Assembly: GCA_041394605.1 (NCBI GenBank)
Contig: JAWKHX010000004.1
Coordinates: forward strand, 434,001 to 498,000
Direction: 5' to 3'
DNA from: UBA668 sp041394605
GTDB taxonomy: Bacteria > Actinomycetota > Acidimicrobiia > Acidimicrobiales > Ilumatobacteraceae
DNA length: 64,000 nucleotides
Part shown: positions 52,883 through 62,940 of the stretch, piece by piece
How the letters are laid out: every line of letters begins with the position of its first letter
Numbering within the stretch: the first letter of the stretch is position 1
Made by a program: the position numbers and the translations under genes
Notes under the pieces: generated by a model
What the model was told of the DNA's origin: nothing
The model's input: only the letters and a program-made list of their open reading frames with translations
The model's database searches: none

Positions 52883-53632
52883 CCGTGTCGGGCGGCAGCG
52901 ATGTGACGCCGCCGTCGATCCCCGTGCCCGACGCCACGCCGCCGACCGGAATCCCGTCGACGAGGTGCTGGCCGCCACGGCCGACGACACCCGGTCAACC
53001 CCGAGCGTCCCCAACCGCCGGCGCGCAGGTGGCGACGGGCCCGTCACGTCGCGTACGTCGTGGTCGGCCTGCTCCTCGTCTACTACGGGCGATGTTGTGG
53101 TGGGTCCACGCCGTCGGCGCCTCGGACCAGGCCAGGCCGGTGGACGCCATCGTGGTGATGGGGGCGGCCCAGTACGACGGCCGTCCGTCAGCCCAGCTGG
53201 CCGCCCGGCTGGACCATGTGGTCGAACTGTGGGACCAGGGTCTCGGCCCCTCGTGATCACCACCGGCGGCAACCGCCCCGGCGACCGGTTCACCGAGGCC
53301 CAGGCCTCGACGGCGTATCTGGTCGACCAGGGTGTGCCGGAGTCCGCCGTCGTCGAGGTCGGCGGGGCGACGTCGTTCGAGTCGCTGGAGCTCGTTCGTG
53401 ACCAGATCCGCTTCCGCGGCCTGCGCTCGATCCGCTTCTGGTCAGCGACCCGTACCACTCGCTGCGGATCCGCCTGTCCGCCCAGGAACTGGGCCTGACG
53501 GCGTACGTCTCACCCACCCGCACCAGCCCCGTTCGCGGCTGGACGGCGCTCTGGCGGGAGATGAAGGAGGCGGCGGGTGTCTCGATCGGTTGGCTGATCG
53601 GGTTCCGTCGACTCTCGCGCTTCACGGGGTGA
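52879..53632 (+). pseudogene. YdcF/SanA-like DUF218 membrane protein, several frameshifts
   Basis: Pieces in three frames line up with the DUF218 family: a basic N-terminus with a hydrophobic anchor (HVAYVVVGLLLVYYG, about 53062), then ARPVDAIVVMGAAQYDGRPS (the family's nucleotide-like strand), VITTGGNRPGDRFTEA, and SDPYHSLRIRLSAQELG with the conserved Asp-x-x-His, ending RRLSRFTG at 53632. The family may handle cell-envelope precursors or export. GTG 52879 overlaps the gltX stop. At least three frame breaks occur; I think these are sequence errors rather than decay because every conserved block is intact. Confidence 0.7.
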
Positions 53633-53693
53633 GTTTCCATGTGGTGATTGCGGGCGGCGTTGCTACACTCACTGCGCCCTCGGGGTGACCCGC

Positions 53694-53768
53694 TGGGGTG
53701 TGGTGTAACAGGCAACACAGCAGATTCTGGTTCTGTTATTCAGGGTTCGATTCCTTGCACCCCAACCA
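53694..53768 (+). tRNA. tRNA-Gln (CTG)
   Basis: Acceptor TGGGGTG pairs with CACCCCA (53758-53764), a U1-A72 pair as usual for tRNA-Gln. The anticodon stem GCAGA/TCTGT holds the loop TTCTGGT, anticodon CTG. The T loop GGTTCGATTCC is normal. The 3' CCA (53766-53768) is encoded. Confidence 0.93.
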
Positions 53769-53771
53769 GTC

Positions 53772-53787
53772 CACCGGCTCGCCGGTG
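53772..53787 (+). terminator. Hairpin after tRNA-Gln
   Basis: CACCGG-CTCG-CCGGTG, a 6-bp stem with a tetraloop, just after the tRNA. Without a T-run its role in termination or processing is a guess. Confidence 0.3.
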
Positions 53788-53808
53788 AGCTCCGCCCGCC
53801 CGGGCGGT

Positions 53809-53849
53809 ACATAGCCCGCAAGGGCGATGCAGACATAGCCCGCAAGGGC
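53809..53849 (+). repeat. Direct repeat between the two tRNA genes
   Basis: ACATAGCCCGCAAGGGC occurs at 53809-53825 and 53833-53849, both followed by ATGCAG. GCCCGCAAGGGC can fold into a small hairpin. Confidence 0.75.
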
Positions 53850-53858
53850 ATGCAGCCT

Positions 53859-53931
53859 GGCCCGTTCGTCTAGTGGCCTAGGACACCACCCTCTCAAGGT
53901 GGCGGCACGGGTTCGAATCCCGTACGGGCTG
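53859..53931 (+). tRNA. tRNA-Glu (CTC)
   Basis: Acceptor GGCCCGT pairs with ACGGGCT (first pair G-U). The D arm TCGTCTAGTGGCCTAGGAC is the classic tRNA-Glu sequence. Anticodon stem CCACC/GGTGG with loop CTCTCAA, anticodon CTC. T loop GGTTCGAATCC. CCA is not encoded. Confidence 0.93.
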
Positions 53932-54021
53932 CAAAGGTCGACGAGCCGCTCCTCCAGGGGCGGCTCGTGCCGTTCCGGGGCTCGTGCGAGCGGCAGCGGC
54001 GGCCGAACTGACAACGCACCA

Positions 54022-54753
54022 TCAGGCGAGGAGGGCGAGGTCGCGGCGGATGTAGCGCAGGTGCGCCCATTCCTCCTCCAGGATCACCCGCACGCAGTCG
54101 CCCACCGTCGGGTGCCAGTCGTCGCCGCCCCACGGGTTGTCGCGCTCCTCGGCCAGCAGCGCCGGCGTGGCGGTGGCCAGGAAGTCGGTGACCATCTGCT
54201 GGCGCCCGGCCCGCACGTCCAGGATCTCCTCCCACGACGGCTCGTCGGAGCGGAACATCGACACGTCGAAGCCCATCTCTGCCGCACCGGTGAAGATCAA
54301 GCCGATCTCGTGGAATGGCTGGGCGAGCCGCATGATCCCGCCGCCGAGCCAGGCGTCCGTGGCCAGCACGAGATGGCGGAGGGTCTGGGCCAGCGACCAC
54401 TCCTGCTCGACGTGGGCGTCCACCAGATCCGCCGGTGTGCCGGCCACCGTCTCCGCCCACGCCACCTGCGCGGCCACCCAACCGTCGCGCAGCCCCTCCG
54501 GGGTCTGCGCCTTCTGCAGCTCGCGCCCGGGGAACCGGCGGTTGAGCTCCGCCTCCACGAAGGGCACCACGTCCACGCCGTTGACGACGAGGGTGCCGAA
54601 GAACAGGTCGTGGCTGTCGATGTCCAGCCCGCCGACGTCGACACTGCGCATCGTGACCCCGCTGACGTCGCATGACCGCAACGTGGCGCCCTTGAAGCTG
54701 ACCCTGGTGAAGGTGGCGCCTTCGAACTCGTCGGTTCTGGAGTAGGTGGTCAT
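54022..54753 (-). CDS. Pentapeptide-like N-terminus plus DinB/MDMPI-type domain
   Basis: 243 residues. Residues 10-45 are pentapeptide-like (FEGATFTRVSFKGATLRSCD, then DVGG). The rest resembles the DinB four-helix fold: EWSLAQTLRHLVLATDAWLG gives the conserved His on helix 2, and EEEWAHLRYIRRDLALL gives the closing His of helix 4. The fold binds a metal and often carries mycothiol- or bacillithiol-linked transferases. It stands 13 nt after the dienelactone hydrolase gene on the same strand, so the two are probably one unit. The activity is unproven. Confidence 0.82.
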   Translation of the reverse strand: MTTYSRTDEFEGATFTRVSFKGATLRSCDVSGVTMRSVDVGGLDIDSHDLFFGTLVVNGVDVVPFVEAELNRRFPGRELQKAQTPEGLRDGWVAAQVAWAETVAGTPADLVDAHVEQEWSLAQTLRHLVLATDAWLGGGIMRLAQPFHEIGLIFTGAAEMGFDVSMFRSDEPSWEEILDVRAGRQQMVTDFLATATPALLAEERDNPWGGDDWHPTVGDCVRVILEEEWAHLRYIRRDLALLA

Positions 54754-54766
54754 CGCAGCCTCCGTC

Positions 54767-55502
54767 TCAGTGGGCGGCCGGCAGGCGCAGGCGGCGGAAG
54801 AACATGTCGTGCACGCGCTCCCAGTGCTGCTCGCTGGCCCGGTGGTTGTGGCGCTCGCCCGCGGGCGCGTAGCCGTGCACGGCGTCGGTGTAGAAGTCCA
54901 TCGACCACGGCAGGTCGGCCTCATCCAGCGCGGCGGTGACGGCGTCGCGGTCGGCGATGGGTGCGGTGGGGTCGTTGTCGCACCAGCCGAGGTAGATCTC
55001 CGCCGTCGCCCGGTCCAGGCCGAGGTGTGGCGAGTCCTCCGAGTCGCGGACCAGCCAGGCGCCGTGGATGGAGGCCCCCGCCACCATGCGCCGCGGGTAC
55101 GCCTTGGCCAGCGCCAGCGACAGGCCACCGCTCATGCAGAAGCCGACGGCACCGAAGCGGCGGGCGTCGGCGGCGGGGTCGGCGTCGGCGTGGGCCAGCA
55201 TGGCCGCGGCGTCGCCGAGGATGCTGGTGGGCGTGACCTGCCCCATCAGTTCCCGGCGGGCGTGCATGTCCTCGTCGCTCATCCCGAACTCGCGGAACGG
55301 GCCGCCGCGGTAGAACAGGTACGGCATCATCACGTAGTACCCGGCGGTGGACAGGCGGGACGCCATGTCGCAGGGCCGGGCGGATGCTGGGGGCATCCAT
55401 CAGGTACAACACCACCGGGTGCGGCCCGCCGACCTCGGGGTGGTACACCCAGGTCGTCATCGCGCCGTCCGCCGTCTGCAGGTCCACCTGATCGATCTTC
55501 AT
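54767..55502 (-). CDS. Dienelactone hydrolase family protein (one frameshift)
   Basis: About 244 residues of alpha/beta hydrolase fold. DQVDLQTADGAMTTWVYHPE begins the protein; the break near 55370 separates MDAPSIRPA from the second part DMASRLSTAGYYVMMPYLFY. The nucleophile is Cys in VGFCMSGGLSLALA, the Asp is in LGWCDNDPTAP, and the His in DAVHGYAPAGERH. The family hydrolyses lactones or related esters; a Cys nucleophile is normal for dienelactone hydrolases. One added or removed base repairs the frame, so I regard the gene as functional. It is followed by the DinB-like gene. Confidence 0.85.
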
Positions 55503-55550
55503 GCCGCCGAGTCTCCCACGCCCCGCCCGAGGCACGAGACCCCGGACTCC

Positions 55551-55610
55551 TTTGTGTCACACCACCCGACGCATCGCCCCTGGTCACGGCTTGACAGCAG
55601 TTACGTAAGG
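55551..55610. repeat. Third, diverged copy of the 60-bp repeat
   Basis: Same order of blocks as copy R (TTTGTGTCA, CCGACGCATC, CCCCTGG, GACAGC, TTACGTAA), about three quarters identical by eye. It stands alone with no DUF559 gene, just upstream of the dienelactone hydrolase start. Confidence 0.7.
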
Positions 55611-55837
55611 GGGCGGGGCACGGGGCGGCCGGGGCGCGGCTGACCCGCCTAGGCGCGCATTCAGGTCACGCACGACGTAATCGCCCACGGGCGCGGGAAC
55701 AGTCAGGTGCGGGGACAGGCGGGGCAGGGGTGCCGGCGGGGTCGGAGGGGCGGGGTCGAGGGCCGGGCGGGGTCGGAGGCCGGGCGTCCGGGCGGGGCAA
55801 CCCGCTGACAGTAACCCGCTGACCGGGCGCGGCGACC

Positions 55838-56950
55838 GTGCGGGCTGTGAACGGCGGAGCCGAGACCGACGGCGCCGCGACGACGGGACGGACCGGTGGC
55901 CGGGCTTCCGCACGCCGGTCGGCCGGGTTCGTCAACGACACGGGCGACTGGGTGCTCAACGTCGCCTCCCGGTGTTCGTGTTCGTGGAGACGGGGGCGGC
56001 GCAGACCGCCGTCCTCTTCGTCTGCCAACTGTCGCTGCCGCCCTTCGGCCCGATCGGGGCCATCGTCGACCGCACGGACCTGCGCCGGGCGCTTGCGGCC
56101 ACCAACGTCCTCCAGGCGGTCTTCCTGGCCCCGCTGCTGGCCGTCACCGCCGACCGGGTGTGGCCTGCCTACATCGTGGTGGTCGCCCAGGCGCTGCTCA
56201 GCCAGGTCAACAACCCGGCCAACGTCGCATGCGCCGCGTCGTCGCCGACGACGAACTGGCCGTCGCCAACGCCGCGCTGTCCGCCTCCGCCAGCCTGGCC
56301 CGCCTGGGTGGCGCCCGTCGGCGTGGCCTGCTGTGGTCCCGGCAGGACTGGGCCGGTGGTGGCGGTGGACGCCAGCTTGATCGTGCCGTCGCCCTCGGCT
56401 TCCTGGCGCCGCACCGCCCGCCGCACCCTGACGGTGCGGACGAACCGAAGGGCGGAGGCCGGCAGGGGCGTGCGGATGCTGCACCGCCGCCGACGATGCT
56501 GGCCCTCCACGGCACCAACGCAACGCCCAGGTGGGTTCGTGGTGATGTCGCGGTCATCGTGGAGACGTTGGGCGATGACGGCGGCGCCGTCGGCATCATT
56601 CGCGGCACGATGGCCATCGGCGCGCTGGCCGGTGCGGCACTGGTCGGCCGGTTCGCCCGGCGGGTGCCGTCGACCACCCTCTACGCCGCCGGTCTCGTCG
56701 GGATGGGGCTGGCTCGTTCGTGTTCTGGAACGCCCTGACCGTCACGACCGCCACCTGGGTCTACGTGGTGCTGTTCTCCCTGTCCGGCTTCCGGTGCCGC
56801 ACTCAGCGTCGGGATGGTGACCACCGTGCAGACGGCCAGCCCACGCCGGCCTCGGCCGGATCAGCGCAGTTCGACACCGCCGACGCGCTGGGCACTGCAC
56901 TGGGGTCGATCCTCGCCGGCGTCGACCACCTCGCCCTGCGCCCCTGCTGA
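55838..56950 (+). pseudogene. MFS transporter, fragmented by several frameshifts
   Basis: Conserved pieces of a major-facilitator protein run through all three plus frames: NDTGDWVLNVA (helix 1), AVLFVCQLSLPPFGPIGAIV (helices with the D-R-x-D loop following as DRTDLRRALAATN), NVLQAVFLAPLLAV, VADDELAVANAALSASASLA, and AVGIIRGTMAIGALAGAALV. It resembles EntS/MFS_3 exporters like the gene at 25970. At least five breaks occur. Conservation of blocks between breaks suggests poor sequence quality more than decay, but loss of function cannot be excluded. Confidence 0.6.
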
Positions 56951-56999
56951 CGCAGTCAGGATCTACCACCAGGCCTCGCCGCGCCGTCCTGCTCCGCCG

Positions 57000-58262
57000 T
57001 CACAACTCCTTCTCGGCCAGTTCGCGGAACTCGTCGGGCACGCCGCCCCGAGCCCAACGTGACGGACGCGTAGCCGACCGCGGCCTTGCCGAAGCGCCTC
57101 CTGCACCCGGTCCACCGAGTGATCCACCGCCCAACGCGCCGAGCCGGTGGGGAGCCGGGGCGCAACGGGGAGTCCGACACCACCGGCAACTCCAGTTGCA
57201 GCACCGGCTGGTCCACCAGGTTGGAGACGGAGATCGCCAGCAGCGAGATCGGTCTCCTGCGGATGGTCGGCCAGCGCCTGTGCACCAGCCCCTCGGCGAT
57301 CTCCGCCAGCGTCAGCGTGGTGCACACGGGTTCCGGCCCGGTACGGCTGCGGGTGACCGACCGGCCCGGCGCCCCGGGCACGACGAACCGCACCCGCACC
57401 GTGACGGTGCGCCGGCGCGGTGCTTGGCCCGCAGCCGGGCGGCCACCCGGTCGGCCAGTGCCGCCGAGCACCTCGCGCACCAGCCGGGGGTCGATGTCGT
57501 GCGCCGAACGCCGACTCGCGACCCCACCGGAGCCGGCCCGACCGCCGGACGTGACCTTGCGGCGGTCGTCGTTGCGCGCCAGCGTGCCGATCTGGCCCGA
57601 GCGCCTTGCCCAGCAAGGACTGCAGCGCCGTCCGATGATCCGGCCAACTCGCCGATGGTGCGGATGCCCAGGTCGGCGAGCTTCGCCTGGGTGACGGGCC
57701 CGATGCCCCACACCAGGCCCACTGGCAGGGATGGAGGAAGGCGACCTCGCCGTCGGGCGGCACCACCACCAGGCCGTCGGGCTTGGCCACCTGCGACGCG
57801 ATCTTGGCCAGATGCTTGTTGGACGCTGCCCCGACGGAGATCGGCAGCCCGACCTCCTCGCGCACCTGGCGGCGGATCTTCGTGCCGATGACCTCCGGCG
57901 GCCCGAACAAGTGCACCGCCGGTGACGTCGAGGAATGCCTCGTCGATGGAGATCCGCTGCACCGCTGGCGTGAAGTCCTCCAGGATGGCCATGACGCTGT
58001 CGCCGAGGCGCTGGTACCGGTGAAGTGCCCTTTCCACGAACAGCAGGTCCGGGCACAGCTGCTTGGCCCTGGTGCCCGACATGCCGCCCGGACACCCCGA
58101 ACCGCTTGGCCTCGTACGACGTTGGCCAGCACCACCCCGCCCCCGACGGCGATCGGCCGGCCGCGCAGCGCCGGTCCAGCAACTGCTCCACCGACGCGCA
58201 GAACGCGCCCAGGTCGGCGTGCAGGATGGTGGGGTCGGTGGGACGGTGGAGGCGGCGGTGGC
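57000..58262 (-). pseudogene. dinB: DNA polymerase IV (Y family), many frameshifts
   Basis: Fragments across the minus frames give a complete Y-family polymerase: TILHADLGAFCASVEQ (first catalytic Asp), YEAKRFGVSGGMSGTRAKQL, the catalytic RISIDEAFLDVTG, VGAASNKHLAKIASQVAKPD, and the C-terminal little-finger end EFRELAEKEL at 57000. The enzyme copies past DNA lesions and would help mutagenic repair. At least six frame breaks occur, all at short runs of one base. Together with the neighbouring MFS gene this marks a poor-quality segment. If the breaks are real the cell lacks this polymerase. Confidence 0.75.
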
Positions 58263-58328
58263 CACGAACCCAGAGTAGACGAACGGGTGTTCGATCGCCA
58301 GTGGCTCGACGCTGCCGGCCGTGCCGGC

Positions 58329-60842
58329 TCAGGCCGTGGGGTCGTCCACCCAGTGGCCGGGGCGCATGGGGTCGCGCCGCCGGCTGGGGTGCTGCGGTGT
58401 GCAGCCAGATCACCAGCTGATCCAGCGGCACCGGCCGGCACACCCCGAAGCCCTGGCCACGTCGTAACCGAAGCCGCGTAGGCGGCTCGCCATGACCTCG
58501 TCGGTCTCCACGCCCTCGGCCACCACCTGCAGGCCGAGGTTGTGGCCGAGGTCGATGATCGAGCGCACGATCACCTCGTCCTGCTCGTCGAAGAGCAGGT
58601 TGGTGACGAAGCCGCGGTCGATCTTCAGCTCGGCCACCGGCAGGTGACGCAGGTAGCTCAGCGACGAGTAGCCGGTGCCGAAGTCGTCCACCGACAGGCG
58701 CACACCGGTGCCGTTCAGCCGCTCGATCGTCTTGCGGGCCCGCGGCGCGTCGTTCAGCAGGGAGGACTCGGTGATCTCCAGGGTCAGCAGGGCAGGGTCC
58801 ACACCGTGGCGGTCCAGCCGGCGCAACACGCGGTCCGGGAGCAGCTCGTCGAGCAGGTCGTGGGTGCTGAGGTTGACGGCCAGCCCGAGGTGGTGCCCCA
58901 TCCGGTGCAGGCGGCTGGTCTGCTCGATGGCAGCCTCCAGCACCACGTCGGTGAGCTGCTTGATCAGCCCGGTCTCCTCGGCCACCGGCACGAAGTCCTC
59001 CGGGCTGACGCTGCCGCGGTGATGGTTGTTCCACCGGGCCAACGCCTCCACGCCGATGACCACACCGCTGGCCAGGTCCAGCTTGGGCTGCAGGTGCACC
59101 TGCAAGTCGCCGCCGTCCAGGGCGGCCCGCAGGTCGCCGAGCATCGAGAGGCGGGCCGGGGTGCGCCGGTCGATGTCCTCCCGGTAGGTCTCCACGCCGG
59201 TGTGACGGTGCTTGGCTGCGTACATGGCGATGTCCGCCCTTCGCAGCAGGGGGGTGGCGTCGGCGTCGCCGTCCTCCAGGCGGGCGATGCCGATGCTGAC
59301 GGTGACCACCACGTCCAGCCCGTCGATGGTGAACGGCTGGCGCACCTCCTCCAGCAGCGTGCCGGCCAGTTCCACGGCCTCCTCGGTGCCGGCCCTGGTG
59401 AGCACGGCGAACTCGTCACCAGCCAGCCGGGCCAGCACGTCGTCGGCCCGCAACAGATCGTCCAGCCGCTCGCCGAACGCAGTGAGGAGGGCATCGCCGG
59501 CGACATGGCCGAGGGTGTCGTTGACCTCCTTGAACCGATCCAGATCCATCAGCAGCACGGTCCAGGTGCGGTCGCCGCCGCTGGGCAGGCAGCCGGCCAG
59601 CAGGCGCTCGAACGAGGTGCGGTTGGGCAGGCTGGTGAGGGGGTCGTGGCGGGCCTCGAACTCGATCCGCTCGTGCAGCATCGCCTTGCGCAGGCTGGGC
59701 GCCACCTGGTCGGCCAGCGTGCCGAGGCGCAGCGTGTCCACGGAGCGGAACTGGTTGGCCGCCCCCTCGCGGCCGGCCAGGATGAACGCGCCCACCAACC
59801 CGTCACCGTCGCGGATCGGGGCGACCAGCACGGATGCTGTCACGGCGTGATGGCGGCGGCTGGTGGTGGGGGACAGGTCGCTGTCCAGCATCAGGCCGCC
59901 GTGGCCCAGCAGCAGTGGCCGCCACACCGGGTCGTTCGCCGAGGTCGGCAGCGCCGGAAGACCCTCGCCGTGGCTGTGCACCCGTGCCCTGCCGGTGCCG
60001 TCGAACACCACCACGGCGGCGGCGCGGGCACGCAACAGGCGGGCGGCCTCGTGCGCCGCGGTGGCCGCGACGGGGTCCAGCCCGAGGGATTGGTTGATCG
60101 TTCGCACGAAACCCAACTGGGCGTCGAGGTCGCGGTGTCGCTGTTCCAGGCGGCCGTAGGCCCGCAGGATGGCCCAGCCGGCCAGCAACGGGGCCACACC
60201 CACCACGGCCAGCCAGCGGGTGACCAGCGAGGGCGCCACGGCGGCGGCGCCGATGGCACCGCTCATCGGCGCGATCCACCACGACAGGCTCATCTCGCTG
60301 CTGACCCGCGTCCACCACCCGCCCTCCACCATGGCGATGGCGGTGGACACCAGGACGGACCCGACCATGGTGGCGATGGCGGTGGCCGGCACCACGGTGA
60401 CCACTGAAGCGCCGGGGCCAGCCCACACTCGCTCCACCAGTTGCAGGATGTGGTAGGCGACGGCCAGTTCGAAGGAGAACAACGCCCCGTTGAAGATCAG
60501 CTTGTAGCCCCTGGAACTGAAGCGGATCATCAGCACCGGAAGGCTGCCGAGCGCCCTCGCGGTGATGGCCACCCAGGGTGGCAGGTACAGCAGGGCGAAC
60601 GCGGTGGGCACCTCGGACAGCGAGAACGAGATGGCTTCGCGGCGGAACTCGAAGTGGAACACCCACCGCTCGGCGGCGGCGTAGCCGGCGGTGACCAGCA
60701 CGGCGGTCCACCAGTCCTGCGTCGACATTGCAGCGGTGGAGGGCCGGAGGAGGGCCACCAGCCCGACTGTGGCCGCGGCAATGACCCCGCTGAAGCCCAG
60801 GATCCTGAGCACGAGCCGGCGCGGCGCGGTCACGTGGTTCAC
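58329..60842 (-). CDS. Membrane GAF-GGDEF-EAL cyclic-di-GMP protein
   Basis: About 837 residues when the end is repaired. Six or seven N-terminal helices (about 10-225) form a membrane sensor; a GAF-like region follows (about 245-400). The GGDEF domain (about 410-570) has the active-site form LAGDEFAVL with DPLTSLPNRTSFERL. The EAL domain (about 585-830) has GVEALARW, LTLEITES, SVDDFGTGYSSLSYL and LKIDRGFV. Both synthesis and breakdown of cyclic-di-GMP look possible. The end breaks at GYDVA/GFGVCRPVPLDQL near 58455; adding a C to CC repairs it, so the true stop is about 58329. Divergent from another GGDEF-EAL gene. Confidence 0.9.
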
Positions 60843-60947
60843 GTTAGTGGACCGGGTGCGCTGCGACAGGGGACGGCGTGGTCAGATCGCGTCGCGGGAT
60901 CGTCACAAGTTCCTCAAGAGCGCTCATGCCCGGGCCGATGTACCTTC

Positions 60948-62918
60948 GTGCAATCCACGGGGTGGCGGGGCTACCGGCGGTTCGCGGGGTACACGCTGGC
61001 GACGTTGGTTCCGGTGGTATGGCTCGGCGTCGTGCTGGAGCGGACCCTGGTCGACGAGGTCGACCGGGCGGCCCTGCGCGACGGCGCGGCGGAGGCGATG
61101 ACCATCAGCGACGCCTCCATCGAGCCATTCCTCAGCGGCGACCCGCTCGGCGACGGTCTCACCCAGGCCGAGCGTGACGATCTGGCACGCAGCACCTCGG
61201 CCCTGGTGGGCAACGGGACGGTCGTCCAGTTGCGGCTGCGCGATCTGGATGGTGCGGTGGTGTTCGACGCTGCCGATCCCGGCATCCGCCTGCCGGCTCC
61301 GGCGCAGCCCGACGACGAAGTGGACGAGGCGATCGCCGCCGGCTCCACCGTGCGGCGCACGACCATGGGAGCCGATTCGGTGGACGGTGGCAGCCCGAAG
61401 GGCATCGACGCGATCGAGGCCTACGTGGCCGTGCACGACGCGTCGATGGAACGGGTGGTGGCGGTGGCGGAGGTGTACATCCCCTACGGGCCGATCGCGG
61501 CGATGCGCAACTCGTCGCTGGCCCGCCTGCGCACGGTGCTGATCGTCGGGCTGTCCGCCCTGTGGGTGCTGCTGGCGACGATGGTGTGGTCCGTCGGCCG
61601 GCGCCTGCGCCGCAGCAGCCTGCGCACCGAGTTCCTCGCCCTCCACGACCCGCTGACCGGCCTGCCCAATCGCCGCCTCTATGCGGACCGGGTGGCCACC
61701 GCGCTGGCCTCCGCCAGCCGCTCCGGCCAGGACGTGGCGCTGGTGGTGGTGGACATCGACCGGTTCAAGGAGGTCAACGACACGCTCGGCCACCGCAACG
61801 GTGACGAGTTCCTGCGGATCGTGGCCCGCCGCCTCACCGACGCGCTGCGGCCCGGCGACACCGTCGCCCGCCTGGGCGGCGACGAGTTCGGCATCGTGCT
61901 GCCCGGGGTTCGTCCGGAACTGGTGGACCAGATCCTCCGCCGCCTGCAGGACGCCATCGGCCAAGAAGCCGAGCTCGGCGGGCTGGCGGTGACGGCCGAG
62001 GCGAGCATGGGCTACGCCATGTGGCCCGCCGATGCGGACTCCGCCGACTGGCTGGTGCAGCGCGCCGACCTGGCCCTCTACGCGGCGAAGTCCGCCCGGG
62101 CCTCGATCGTCCGCTACCACCAGGGCATCGACGAGTTCGACCCGCAGCGCCTCGGCCTCGTGGCCGAGTTGCGCCGGGCCATCTCCGCCGGCGATCTGGT
62201 GCTGCACTTCCAGCCGAAGGTGGACGCCGTCACGCGCGAGGTGGTGGCGTTCGAGGCGCTGGTGCGGTGGGCGCACCCCACCCGCGGTCTGATCCCGCCC
62301 GGCGACTTCATCCCCATCGCCGAGAGCACCGGTCTGATCGGCCCGCTCACCCAGTGGGTGGTGGACACCGCGCTGGCCCAGTTGGCGGCCTGGAACCGTA
62401 CCCACCCCGAGCTGTCGATGGCGGTGAACATCTCGGCCCGCAACCTGCGTGACGACCTGCCCGGGTGGATCCTCAACCGCCTCGCCGCTCACCGCGTGAA
62501 AGCGTCGCGGCTCGTCCTCGAGATCACCGAGACATCCTTCGCCCACGACCCGGTGCGAGCCACGATGCTGATCGAGGAGCTCAGCGCAGCCGGGGTGGTG
62601 GTGAGCCTGGACGACTTCGGCCAGGGCTACACGTCGCTCGGGTCGCTCGGCCACCTGCCGGTGTGCGAGTTGAAGATCGACCGCGGCTTCGTGGTGGCCA
62701 TGCAGTCCAGCGCGGAGGACCGGGCGATCGTCGCTTCAGTGGTGGAACTCGGGCACAACCTGGGGCTGAAGGTGGTGGCCGAAGGGGTGGAGAACGAAGA
62801 GGTCTGCACGTTGCTGCGCGACCTCGGGTGCGACACCATGCAGGGCTTCCTGTTCTCCCGACCGGTGCCTGCCGACCAGGCGCTGGAACTGGTGGCGACG
62901 ATTCCTCAGCCGGCGTAG
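60948..62918 (+). CDS. Membrane-anchored GGDEF-EAL cyclic-di-GMP protein
   Basis: About 656 residues. Helices at about 9-25 and 185-210 flank an extracytoplasmic sensor of about 160 residues. The GGDEF domain (about 225-385) has RLGGDEFGIVLPG and DPLTGLPNRRLYADR, and the EAL domain (about 400-650) has AFEALVRW, VLEITETS, SLDDFGQGYTSLGSL and LKIDRGFV. Catalytic residues for both cyclase and phosphodiesterase look intact. GTG 60948 is a guess; TACCTT immediately before it is too close to be its own -10, and a start further in is possible. It is divergent from the first GGDEF-EAL gene with about 105 bp between, so the two may share control. Confidence 0.88.
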   Translation: MQSTGWRGYRRFAGYTLATLVPVVWLGVVLERTLVDEVDRAALRDGAAEAMTISDASIEPFLSGDPLGDGLTQAERDDLARSTSALVGNGTVVQLRLRDLDGAVVFDAADPGIRLPAPAQPDDEVDEAIAAGSTVRRTTMGADSVDGGSPKGIDAIEAYVAVHDASMERVVAVAEVYIPYGPIAAMRNSSLARLRTVLIVGLSALWVLLATMVWSVGRRLRRSSLRTEFLALHDPLTGLPNRRLYADRVATALASASRSGQDVALVVVDIDRFKEVNDTLGHRNGDEFLRIVARRLTDALRPGDTVARLGGDEFGIVLPGVRPELVDQILRRLQDAIGQEAELGGLAVTAEASMGYAMWPADADSADWLVQRADLALYAAKSARASIVRYHQGIDEFDPQRLGLVAELRRAISAGDLVLHFQPKVDAVTREVVAFEALVRWAHPTRGLIPPGDFIPIAESTGLIGPLTQWVVDTALAQLAAWNRTHPELSMAVNISARNLRDDLPGWILNRLAAHRVKASRLVLEITETSFAHDPVRATMLIEELSAAGVVVSLDDFGQGYTSLGSLGHLPVCELKIDRGFVVAMQSSAEDRAIVASVVELGHNLGLKVVAEGVENEEVCTLLRDLGCDTMQGFLFSRPVPADQALELVATIPQPA

Positions 62919-62940
62919 ATCGCGGCAGCCCTGGCGACGG

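Noticed and set aside
54022..54753. Calling the DinB-fold protein a DNA polymerase because of the name
   Set aside because: The DinB superfamily four-helix proteins are unrelated to DNA polymerase IV; the real polymerase gene is at 57000-58262.
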